A stretch of 64,000 nucleotides of DNA from Chionis minor (Eukaryota > Chordata > Aves > Charadriiformes > Chionididae), in contig VZSF01005565.1 in the NCBI GenBank assembly GCA_013398295.1, positions 405,981-469,980 of the forward strand. The letters are read 5' to 3'. Numbering within the stretch: position 1 is the first letter of the stretch; each line of letters starts with the position of its first letter. The notes below the pieces were generated by a model. That model was given only the letters and a program-made list of their open reading frames with translations, did no database searches and was not told the origin of the DNA. A program made the position numbers and the translations under genes. Shown here piece after piece: positions 39,561 to 51,700 of this stretch.

Positions 39561-40661
39561 CTCCTTGTGGACTAGGAAAGGTCGTATTTTTAAGAGAAAC
39601 ACTTCCTCCAGGGTGACACTTTGTCAGAGAAGTTTTTGAGGTTTTCTCCTATTTGTTTTGGAAGATTAAAATAAACAAAATTCATCAGTTGTTTTCTGGT
39701 ACACATCGAACTGTATGTGAGACTTTTCTTTGTGAAGACATGCCATGCATGTATAAAAACAAAAAGACCCCCTCTGTCACTAGCAGAGATGTGAGCACTC
39801 TGACGCCAAACTGAATATACGTATGTGGCAGGACAGCACCAGCAAAATTTAGTCTTCATGGTTCATAGATACAAGCGAGGAAAGTAATATTTTCACTGAT
39901 TGTTGTGTAACCATGATGGAGATACACTGTTCAATGATGGGCACTACGTGACTGAATGAAACTGGTAAATGCTGAGGGACTGCAGAAACTTTGATCCCTG
40001 AACAGAGCATGTGACGGGATGTCCAGTGTCTGAGGAAGGAGCAGAAACAGCCTCTGTGTCTGAAGGGGAAGGGAGATTGAGTGCCCTTCACATCCCACAA
40101 CCAGATGGTCAACACAACCATGACCCTGTGTTGAGTCACTTAGCTAGGAGCAGGTACAGGATACCAGTCAGAGAGAAGTTTTAACTTGCTTTTCTCTCCA
40201 TTTCATGTGTATGCCCCAACAAAGCGACCTGCTAGCTTCCTTAGGAGGGCACTGGCAGCACTTGTATTCCCAAAGGAATTTGGCTTTGGCCTTTTTTAGT
40301 CTAGTCTATAAGATTAGGAAATCAGAAAGGGGCTGTGATGCCACACCAAGAATGCAGAAGATTAAGAGCTTTATCTCTACAGATTAAGCTCGGATAGTTT
40401 TTTTTTCTGGCTAATGCACATTTAAGATGTGTGTATAGGAAGAAGTCTATATCTCCTGTAGGCACATTTATAAGCATTTTGTCCCAATATCAGCAGTTCC
40501 TTTTAATACAGGTACAAATGATTCTCTTGAGTTATGTGACAGTCTGAACCAGCAGTTTGTAACCTTTGCTGCCATAATATAGGGGAGATTATTTAGCGAC
40601 GTGAGTCTTCTAAGACTCGGTTTATTTAGCTTGTTAAGAAGAGTGTTGAAAGATGCCTTGT

Positions 40662-40676
40662 TATGTATGTATGTAT
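40662..40676. repeat. (ATGT)n microsatellite, short
   Basis: TATGTATGTATGTAT, between three and four tetranucleotide units. Confidence 0.7.
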
Positions 40677-43441
40677 TTGGTAGTGCATGGAAGGATAGTG
40701 GGAGACTTTTTAACCTTCTTGATAAAAGCATGATGTGGCCCAGTGGCTGACATTAGACGTTACATAAAGTAAGCACAATTCTGTATCTGTGAAAATAGGT
40801 GAATGTTGGACCAGATTAGAAATAGAGTGTATCAGGGACAAACCAAACTTTTTTCAAAGATGATGTGACATCTCTGCCAGCAGCCACAAATAGATGTCTA
40901 GGAAAGAGCAGGAAAGCATGGCAACTAGGTGTTACGCTTCCTTCTAAAACTATCCTACTTTCCAGTTATTTTTAGCTCTGATTTTTCCACGCCAAATGCA
41001 GTTTCTTTGTATTTAGTGATTTTTCTATTCCATGGTGGCATTCTGTCCCCTTCTAACCATTTTTAGCTTTATGGTCCGCAGTATCCTTTGGCAAGAAGTT
41101 CTACAGCTCATTCTCAGTGCTAAGGATGTGGGTTGATTATCTGCAGACTTCTTAATCTATTCTAATCGGGGTGGGTGGAAAAATTCTTTAGCTTTTACAT
41201 GTGAGAGGAGGTATTTGGCTGAATTATCATGGAGGTCCTTTTGGCTTCTGGAATCTGTAAACTTGAGTTTCCGTAATTTTCTTTACAGGCTTTGTGGAAA
41301 ACATGACAGTCTGATTTGCTTTTAGCTTGTAATGGTGCTTGCAAATTTGCTTTAAGACAATTAGTGTAATCAAATCATGTGCTTCAGGGCCTTAGCTAAC
41401 TCCTTTCTAACTTCTGTTTGTGTATAGATGGCCAAATAATGTGAATTGGTGCAAAGAAGGATTTCTTGGAGGCCAGGTTAACATTTTGCTAACACAGTGA
41501 AAGCCTGACCGATTACCAAATTTGGGAAAGTTCAAATTGGCAAGGTTCTTGTAGTTTCTGATCTTCCACTATGGTATGGTATGTGAATCAACTTAACTAA
41601 TCCATTCCTTGCCACCATAGGGGGGATATTAGGTGCTGTGTGTACTTTCCTGTCCTTTTCTTGTGGAAAATTGTTTAATCTGCCAAAAGCTGAAAAGTCT
41701 GAGAACTGTCAGTTTGGTAGCTGTCATCAGATGAGTTATGCCAGGAGGTGGTGGTTGTTGATCTCACAGCCTGCTGCGTGTTTGAAGTATGCTGGGCAGT
41801 TATACCACAGCACAGCAAGTGACATTGTTTAGTTTCTTAAAATAGCTAAGGTCATTTCTAGCACTTGTGACTGGCACACTTAAAAGTCCATCTTCCAAAC
41901 TTTGTTAACTTTATAGGAGAAGAAAAAAATACTGCGTTGATGAGGAATAGTTTTATACTGCTTAATATATTTACTTATTTTCAGGTGTGACTCTTAGATA
42001 AAAATGGTATTGTGCATCTAAAACTTTAATTATAAGTATAAATTCAAAGTAAATACTCCATTAGTAATTAGCTATATCGGCTTTCTTATCAGAGGCATTT
42101 ATGTGTAGAAGGGTCAAGGGTTTTTTTCATGACAGGAGTGCTCAGAAATACTAAGAGGTTGAATCTTTCTGCTCTTGGGGATCTCCTGCGTTTCAAGGTG
42201 GGCACTTCGCTTAAGGAGTTCTAGCGAGCACCTCCATAACGCATAGCCAGATTTCTGCAGCCCCTGCTTTCTGCCTAACAGTTGAGTTACATCTTTCCTT
42301 TGTAACTACTGTATGCCTTTATTTATTTTCCTAAAACTATAGTCATAATAGGCACTTCTTAAAAGTTCAGCTGAATGTAGGCAGCTGCTTTCTCTGGAGA
42401 AGATGCATTTAAAAGTTGCTGTCTTTCTATTCATGTATTGTGTGCATAACATTTTCCAGCAAACACTAATCATACCGTTTGAGGGCAAAACTGTTGCACT
42501 AAGATAAACATTTGGGAGTCTACTTTAATGCCCAAAGCCTCTTAGCTTTTTTAGGTCAAATTAACTTGTATCCTCTGGCTGTGTTTCCAGGCATGCTACT
42601 GCTAAATGCTACTTTTTAAATTCAAATTCTGTGTTGTATTTTTGTTGACAAGGTTAAAGAGAGGATATCTCACAATTAAGTTCCCAACTTCAATGGCAAG
42701 AACAAGATAGTGGTTCTGCTTTCTTACAGCTGGCACTGAAGAAGAAAGCTAGGTGTATTATACTTGCAATATTACCTATGCTTTTTGTATTCTGCCAGTG
42801 TCAATATAATAATACTGGTGCAAAATGAGAATGTTCCGTTGCGGCAGTGTGCTAGGAGTTAAATTTTTTGTTTACCAGAATGTATGAGTTCAAGTCACTT
42901 ACACTTTTAGTTTTCTGAAAGACTATTTTACAAATACTGTCTTCTGGAAGCTATAAGTAATTATAAGCAAACATGGTTGAAAAAATTAAACATTATGTAC
43001 TGTGTAACTATCCTAGAAAAGACAAATAGAACTAATTTTCTTAAGAGCAAAATGGCTTGTTGTTTTGCATTGATGTCAGCCAAGATAAATAACTCAATTG
43101 ATAAGAATTGGTTTTTTCACAAGATTTTTTCAAAAGTTGTAGCTTTCTCGTTAAGTACATGAGTACTGCACAACAAATTTCCTTTCCCTTCCTCCTCAGT
43201 GAACGCCCTCAGCTAATATTTGCCATCCACTCAACTAAAGGTTTGATTATTGAGGAATGAGAAGAAATATTTGTAAATACAGGGGTTTCTGTTGCTGTGA
43301 AACAGTGGCTGTAGCATGTGCACAACGTGATTTTTTTTAAATAGTGTTTACTTGCAGGGGATATATGTGAAAATGTCGCAAACCAGAGATCTTGTCTGTT
43401 TCAGCCGGTAGCTAGCGTGATGCCATTAGTGTCTGTAATCT

Positions 43442-43470
43442 GGGAAGCTGGGGGAGGGGGGAGGCAGGGG
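43442..43470 (+). other. Canonical G-quadruplex motif in a purine-rich tract
   Basis: The runs GGG-AAGCT-G5-A-G6-AGGCA-GGGG fit the G3+N1-7 rule, with further GG pairs just after. It is on the ANO10 sense strand. Confidence 0.7.
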
Positions 43471-44106
43471 AGGAGGATTGTTAGTATTTTTTTAAAATAT
43501 CTCCTTAAAAGCCGGATGGAGAGAGAGTTGGAGAGAAAGAGCTGTCAGACAGTCAGATATCCGGGAGATGGTTTGGCTGTCACAGTATATTGAAGTTACG
43601 TAAGGTGTGTAAGCACATTAAGTGCCAGCTGCTCATCCAAAACTAACCCCTGCCCCCTGAAAACAGCCCAAAAGCACAGGCAGCGCGCTTGGAAAATGGG
43701 CACCTGCATTATTTCTGCAGCAGTGGCAGCATGTTTGCATGAGTGTATGTATATGAGTGTAAAAGTAATTCAAAAGTAATAGATTTGTAAGACCAACAAA
43801 ATCAAATGCCCGTAAGAAATTAATTGAATTTTGTTTTGACTAAGGGAGTATCAGTTTAAAAGAGCAGATCATACACAAAAGCTTGTATTGCAGTGGAATA
43901 TGTTTCAATACTGTGTTTGACATGGTGAGGAGTTTCTGGGCGCAACAGGAAGGACCTGCTGATTATACACAGTCCAAATATGCATTTTTTTGCATTTGGA
44001 AAAAAAGAATTGCAGCTCAGCTTTTTCCTAGCCTTTTTGATACCATTAGTAAAATCTTCTGTAGATTGAACTGCAGTTCTCTTGCAAACAGGAGCACGGA
44101 TAGTTC

Positions 44107-44135
44107 GGGGGGGGTGGGGAAGAAAGATCGGGGGG
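44107..44135 (+). other. G-rich tract, possible G-quadruplex
   Basis: G8-T-GGGG, then a 10-base spacer and G6. It meets the four-run rule only if the G8 run is split or the long loop is allowed, so it is weaker than the motifs at 33600 and 43442. Confidence 0.5.
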
Positions 44136-44191
44136 AATCTGCTGAGGCCTTTTTAGTCAATCGCAGTTTAAGATCAAGACCGAAAGGTGTT

Positions 44192-44209
44192 TGATGATGA
44201 TGATGATGA
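44192..44209. repeat. (TGA)6 trinucleotide microsatellite
   Basis: Six perfect TGA units, 18 bp. Confidence 0.9.
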
Positions 44210-45250
44210 ACCTTTTCCACCCTCTGAAGCACAGTGTAATGGTAGCAGTAAGAGCTTCACTCTTCATGCCTTGGTCAGATAGCTGCAGCATCTTCTTGAC
44301 AGTGTGCCAGATTTAATTTATGTTACAGGTTAAATGGTTGAAATCCCTGTATTTAGTAACTATAGCAGACAACAGATGATGGCTCTACAAGATGTTCTCT
44401 TCTCCTTAAGTTACTGGAAAGATTGAATTCGGCTTTGCAAAGGAGTACTCTTTTTTTTCATTCCTCAGCCTCCTCTCAAAAACTCACCCAGAGGTGGGGG
44501 AGATGTCAGAATACCTTCATACAAATGGCATGGGGTCTTTGCATGGAGCTTGTTTTCATCCAGATGTTTTGGAATACAGACGATATGTCTTCTCCATGGG
44601 CTCCAGAGGCCAAGTGCTGACAGAGCACTATGATGGTTACTGTCCAAACAAACCAGGAGCAGAAGCACTTTGCTTTGGACTTGGGGTATTCATCACCGCA
44701 TTAAGCTGAAGCCTCTGAACCTGTCAAACATCTAACTAAACTGAACACGTTTCATTAGAGACATCTCTTGGATGTTGCAGTCTGTAATCACACTGGTCTT
44801 GAAAATCCTAAGAGAAAAGGATATGCCTAAGGCTCCATTACCATGATGCGGATTGTGATAGTACCCTGCTAATATGTAAGTTCAGACTACAGCCCATTAC
44901 CTCCTTTGCCTGACCCTGCTTCACAGAATTGCAGTCGGGATCTGCATTCACATCCAGCACGGTTACCTCTGGCATGTTCCAGTCAGGTTAATGCGATTCA
45001 TTGCCAGAGTGAGGGGCAGTTCAGCTACAGGTCAGAACCCTCTTGTCCATGAAAGAAAGAACAACATTTTCCATATAGACTGCCTTGCTAGGTAAATTGA
45101 AGGAAATTCTGCCCGTTGGCAGTCAAATGTTAATCACTAACCTCCTGTGAAAAGCTTTGTCCTATTTTGGTCTGTTGGCTGGTCCTAGAGCAATCACAGC
45201 TCTCTGTTAACTATATGAAGAACCATTTGGCGGCAGTTGCTGCAGCCCGC

Positions 45251-45368
45251 TTTCCTGCGTTAGTGCCGCAAACCATATTTTGTCACCTCACAATTGCTAG
45301 GATCTCATTGACCGGTTTGTGAGCCACTCGTTTTTCCTTTGTTAGTGCAAACCGATTTTTGTGTCTTT
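45251..45368. repeat. Diverged direct repeat, two copies about 82 bp apart
   Basis: The block at 45251-45289 (TTTCCTGCGTTAGTGC, then CGCAAACCATATTTTGTC) is echoed at 45333-45368 (TTTCCTTTGTTAGTGC, then AAACCGATTTTTGTGTC). The match is imperfect with a small gap. The sequence between and around them is not recognised. Confidence 0.55.
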
Positions 45369-48300
45369 TCCTTGAGGAAAATCTCTGTTCTGATTTCCTG
45401 TCTTCAGGAAGGAAGACAGTCCACATGAAACCATCCTGCGGTCCCTGTTCTGTTTGAGGAACATTTCACACACACCTTCTGTCCACATGGTAACTCATTG
45501 CTAGTTCCTGGGCGTGAGATCTCTGTGGACAGTTATTTAAAGAATAATAATTATTTACATGTTGTAGTAAGTAATAGGTTGTTCTTCAAGATGCGTAGCC
45601 TACATTCATCTTATCCTGCACTCTGATTCTTCGCTTCAACAGAATTTTCTCTCTTACTGATTCCTTGTTGATAAAGAAATGGGGAGCTTGTTCCTTCTCC
45701 AGTTGGGACTTTAGGATAGCCAGACCACAACGATCATGGGTGTCAACTGTATTGGCAACAAAATCCATATGACAACATAACAAGGAGTAGTTTAAGTAAA
45801 ATAATGTTTCCTTAGCATTTAGTTTGTAGATAAAGAAGGGGCAAACGAGTTATCTCAGTGTTACAGTTTTGTACATCAATCTGCGCCCAGACTGTTACTT
45901 CTATCTGACAAAAAGACTCCCTGACTATGAACTAAATGTGGTTCATGGGGCTTGTTTGGTATAAAAATGGTCCCTTCCCATTTCTGCCCTGTTCTCTTAG
46001 ATTTTGTACCTGCTTTTCTTCTTATTCTGTCTGTTGTGCTTTGTTCTGAAAGGTTTTTGTCTTTGTTTTGGTGTGTAGGCTCTTCTGATCTATTCAGTTT
46101 TGCATTTCTTTGTTTTACTTATCTTACTGTCTATAACCTCTATGGAAGAGACAGTGTTAGGTTGTAATGCAGTGAGTTTCATGAACCTGATTTAATAAAT
46201 GTACTCTTTGCCTTGTTGCAGTTCACCCTGAAGTCTAATCAGCTGTTAGGCATTTTAAAGTCCCTGTACAGTGAGTATTTTGAAAACATCCATTTATTTG
46301 CCACTATGAGTGTTCCACAGCTCTACACACAGTGACAATGGAATTAATCCAGGAAAAGAAACGAGCTGAAAAAAGTCATTTAAGTACCCGTGCCAGCCTT
46401 GCTCGACTAGGCGGTTTGTTTATATTGATTTTATTAGGACACAAACAAAGAACTAAGGAAGAAAAGAATCTGTTTTGAATTGTGCTGTTCACTCATCACA
46501 ATATTCAGTATGTGAACAAAATCTTCCAGCCTAAATGAAATTGCATTTAATTTACTCTCATTATACACATGTTTTGGTTATAGCACGCAAAATACTCAGT
46601 TCTCAAAGGCCTTCATTTCAATGAGAACAGAATGTGCTGGTTTGGAAAGAAAGCCTGGTGCAAAGAAAATTGAATGCTGAAACCTGAAATTGAAAGTTGA
46701 GGGAGGTGGAGGAGTGACAGGAAAAGTAATTGCTCATGGCACATTCGTAAGATGTTCCTTCTTTTGAGTTTTAATTTCACGTTGATACCAAAATCAAGCA
46801 ATTTCATTATCTTCACAGTAGAAAAAAAAATGAGCGATTCCTGCCTTTATCGTTACGTTGAAATGCACGTTAACTGTGAATTCTCGTTTCTCTTTGAAGT
46901 ACGTCTTTATTTTCCTAATACACTAACTCCTCTGCATTGTATACATGTGCTTATACACCTGCGTCTGCATATGGGTCTGTACATAACCGTATGTCCTTTA
47001 TAACTGTTATTCGGTAATACTGAATCAGCTAGTCCGTGACAGTTTTGGTAGTAACTGCGATACTGAATCATTTTGTAGTTGCTTTATATAATTTTTATTT
47101 ATTATTTCAGGGGGTTTTTTTAGTATTAATTTTTTCTCCTCTATGTGTAGCTTATGGCCCTTATACTGCATATGCTTATGCAGAGATATAATTTTATCTG
47201 TATGAGCTGTTCCATCTCTGGTAAAATAACTATCACTTTCATTTGTCCTTTTGATATAGAAGTTCTGGAGTTTGATTAGAAAGGCTAGGCTGGTCATGAG
47301 AAATTTTTAGATATATTAAGCCCTGGAATATTGGAGTAGAGTCTGGTTTAATTTCACTAATTGGGAATAAAGAATGCAGACTTAAGAAGGTCAAGCCAGT
47401 GATTCTTTTACAGCTGAGTGGAAACCACAGTTTCTGAAGGTTGGATTGATGAATGAATGCTCTGTGGTTGTGCTTTGTAACTACTCAACTAAAAAAAGAA
47501 AAGATTACAGTAACATTGTGAATCCACAAGCAATATGACGTAATTTAAATAATGTTATTTTCCAAACATGGCTCAATTAAAATAAGAAAAGCATCATTGC
47601 ACAAATGCGATGAACTTGACATTTATATTGCTTTGAGAAGATGCATGCTGCTGGATAAACTTTGTGCACTTTTATACACTCAAGATATTAACTACTTTGG
47701 CTACTGGACAAAGCACAACATTTCTGTACTGTCTAAGGACAATCCTAATGCCTGGTATATCCACATATACAGATACTTACCATACATCTTAAATTATTGA
47801 AGTCAGTGGATTGGTATGTTAAGTTAAGGAGCCCTGTGCACATGAAGAAGAAAAAAAATTTTAACAGCATAAAATGCCTGTAACTAATTGGAAGTCTTTG
47901 TATGGTACTAGCATTTTGCTCTCATAGCTAATATAATCAAAAGTAAAATATCTGCACTGATTATTATACTGGGAGAATTTGCTTTAGAGATGCTAGTCTC
48001 CCCTGCTCCTTGAAGAAAGCAGAAAAAGAGGTTCCACTGGAAGATAATTCAGAACAGGAACCTAACTTTGAGTTATGAGCAATCTATGAAGGAAGCTACC
48101 CCTCTCTGTTAACTCTGTCAACATGGACCATCTTGGGACAAGTCTGCCTTAGGGTAAAGTCTGAATATCTTCATGGATAGACACTGGCTAATAACTTGGT
48201 CCATAATATAAATCCTGCTTGAAAATTAAAGGACAAAATTGGATATGTCAAAATTTACTCGAGGGCAAATAATGGGGTCCGTTATCACAAGGCTGAATTT

Positions 48301-48748
48301 GAGCTTCAGAAAATGTGAGTATTGTCCCTATCAAAGATCGTGTGTGGTAGTGTCTACTTGTGTCTTTTGTTAAGCTCTATTTAAACAGTATGGCATGACT
48401 GAAATGGATGACTGGAATGTCTCTTTAAGTGGTAGTCCTCATTTTTACAAAGACTTTATCTAAATGTAGATACATTTAAAAAAAATCTATGCCTAAAAAT
48501 AGAGCATGGGGTGTTTTTGCTTGTTATCCTGTTTATTTTCTTTATAAATGTCTTAGACTAGTTTGAAGAACGCTAGGACCAAAATTATTTGTATCCACTT
48601 GTTTGTTTATGCCTAAAGGTCTTTTCGTTTTCACTTTTAGGTTTGTTTCCCCCGTTATCATAATCACTCTCTTGCACAGTGAGAAAGTATACACTTGGTT
48701 TTCCCGCAGTGTATTACATAAGAACGATGTAGTTCACCAAGGGCAGTG

Positions 48749-48769
48749 CAAAAAAATAAAATAAAATAG
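48749..48769. repeat. (AAAAT)n short A-rich repeat
   Basis: A seven-A run followed by TAAAATAAAATA. Possibly a decayed A-rich tail; no element body is visible. Confidence 0.6.
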
Positions 48770-51700
48770 AGGTACACTGTTGTCAAAGAACAGCATTGCA
48801 AAAAACCAGTTTCTGTTCTAATCTGAAGAACTTTTGCACCTGTGGTGGGTATAAAATTAGCAATTGGAAATTTGACTTCAAATTGACTGAATCCCTTGCA
48901 ATGAACACACTAGAGAGCAGTCTTTGTTTCCAAGGCAACAATCAGCTGTCTTCCTAAAGACAGGAAAGGTGTTTAAATAACAAGGTTGGCTTCAGAGAAC
49001 ATCTTACTAAATTTAAATTTTACATTCATTCAGAATATATGGAACTACGAAATTTTCTTAATGTGGAGTACAGCTCTCAATATATCTTCACACAGTCATG
49101 AGAAGAACTCACTCCTACAAAATATATTCCATCCCCAGTACCATATTCTAAACATGGTACAGTTCATGCTGCGTTTCCAATTTCTCACTGTGACTGTTAT
49201 AGGAGAAAAGTAGTGATAATGATATCTATAGCTAAGATTAGCTAATACTCTGTGTTACATAAAAACTACAATATTAGAGTGATAGCAAAAATTAATCTCT
49301 GGAGGATGGGGTAAAAAATAAAAATCAGGTATTTTGGCAGATCTAATCACAGATCTAATGAAGAACTCTTAGCCCCCCAGGAAGACATGATCATGATGAC
49401 TCAGTAACGCCTGATCGTGGTTTTATGAAATGTTCTTTATACATCAAAAACGATTTTTTCAGAATATTTTTTGTGGATCCTCATGGAGAGCTTTTCCATA
49501 CCTGTGTGGCAACATGAAAGAACAAACAATTTATTTTTTTTTTCCTCGCTAGCAGGGAAACAATGACAGCATTTCTTTGGCAAAGTGGTGAGAAGAGTTA
49601 GCTCTCCATGTCAGAGTGGAGCAAATGGATGAGGAGTAGACTATAAAGCTTCTGGAAGTCAGAAGAAGTCAGTTGCATGCAAAAGCTAACAGTAAGTCAA
49701 AGAGAATGATAATAAAGACAAAGGGACAAATTAGAAAATCTTAACGTTGACATTTATGGTTGTTGGGTTTTATTAATGGAAGAGAGGCAGGGGTGAGTGC
49801 AGGCATAATAAAGACTCAGAAGAGATCCAACTGGCATGGAGACAGAGGAATTTGGTGTTGGGACAGGTTTTGCATTTGCAAATGATTCTTTGCTCTCTAG
49901 TTACACATTTTATTTCATGAATGTGCAGATTAAAATTCTTAACACATTTTGGAGATTTGTCTAGCTTGTTTGTGAAGCGAAGAGTAGATTTGGAAAACAG
50001 TGATCTTGAGGCAGTGTTATTGGGGAGAAGCAATTTACTGAATAATGTAAGTACTTCTGCAAATCCTTGGAGACAGAATTCTCAAATTACAGTTCCTAAT
50101 TCCATGGAAATATATTAACTTGAAATTGTAACCTATTTAATTCTCTTCATACAGAAAAGATTGGTTTGTTCTGGAGGTTTATTAATCAGCAGATATACTT
50201 CCCTGAGAACTGTTATTATAATGATTTGGAAAGCCTCCATTGTTTTCAAAAATATAGGTATTAAAACCTGTGTAGTTTTCCCATTGAGTCTAAATGGTAA
50301 AATGTACAAATCTGTTTCACTTCATTACTTTTTACAAGTCAAGAAGCACAAAAGTCTTCGGCTGGAATAATCAGCCCAATTCCATTCAATTTGAGCGCCA
50401 CCTTCTCTCAAGAGATCTAGCCCAGACTCGGGGTTTTTTTTGGTGATGTTTGCTTAAAATGCCTAATGCTTTGAAAGACCTTGTAAAACCTAAATAGCAT
50501 TATTTATCAATACCAAAATGGGAACTGAAGGTTTGTTACTGATCTAATGATTGTAAAGTGGGACTAAAGCAGTAAATTGAAGGGAACTCGCCAAACCACA
50601 GTTCGGCTCCTTGTGCTCTGGATCATTATTCGAGGTTTCACTGCAATTTTTATTCCCCCCATTGTTCCTAACTCAGTCTGTGATAAGTTAGATGATGTTC
50701 AGTGAGTGAGGTTGCTTTACCTAAATTTATTTATTTTAATTTTCCCTGTTTAGTGGCAAGGTGAATGCTTTCTTCTCTGCTTAGAACCTAACCACTGTTC
50801 CTTCATTTACATACTGTTTATTATTCAGGATACACCGTTCCTCCATACACACTGTAAAGCACAATCTATACTTAAGCACTGTAAATTCAGAATTGTCTCA
50901 TTTGCAAATAAATGGCAGCACTACATAAATCTTGGATCTTCAAAATTGTAATTGCGCTCACTACTTTTTGTTTCTCTATTGCCTGCTTAATGTATTCTGA
51001 GTTGTGAAGAAGGTAGGGATTTTGCAGAAATAATGTATGATAATGTCATCAAAAGCCGAAAGTAGGATTTTCAGAAATGGTGGTGGATTAAGTGTCTAAT
51101 TTCCACTATCACTACAAATAATGTGTTGCCTTTAGAAATTTTTGAAAAGTTCACCTTTCATTCATTTCAGTTGCCAAATACAAAACCGAGTCAATGCTAT
51201 TTATAATCTTTAACCTCAAGTAACTTTTATCAGACTAGGTAAGACTAATTTTTAGGTGTACCTCCTCCATAACAAGCTATGCGATCCAGATGTTACTCAT
51301 AACTGCAAATAGCTGGAAAGCAATTCACTTAACACAGCAAGTGAGGTACTTCTGAAGGTTGCCAGACTGCAGAGAAGACCTTGCAGCGGTCTCGGAAGAG
51401 ACAACACATTTTTTCTGCTTTCCTAAAACTAGGGGGCTAGCTCTTTTATGCTGTGTGTTTGTAAATGCATTTGCACTACAAATCTTGCTTTATTACAAGT
51501 TTCTTCTGTTTTGTATGTTGCGCAGTATGATTGTTCGCTATATAAGGAAATCAGTAAACAAAATACTGAATTGCTTTTATCACGGAAGGCAAGATTCGAT
51601 AGTAACTTAGATTCTGACAAAGTGACTAGATGTTTAATATACTCTTCTAAAATGTTTTCTAAAAGACACTTGTCTCCACTGAGCTGTCTGGTGCTCATCA

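Noticed and set aside
44423..44709. Two overlapping + strand ORFs that look protein-like
   Set aside because: No family recognised; the two frames are equally open, and no acceptor/donor pair defines an exon.
46200..46275. TTGTTGCAG followed by an open stretch that might be an exon
   Set aside because: The stretch ends in CAGTGAGT rather than a clear CAG|GT donor, and its translation does not match ANO10 or anything else I know.
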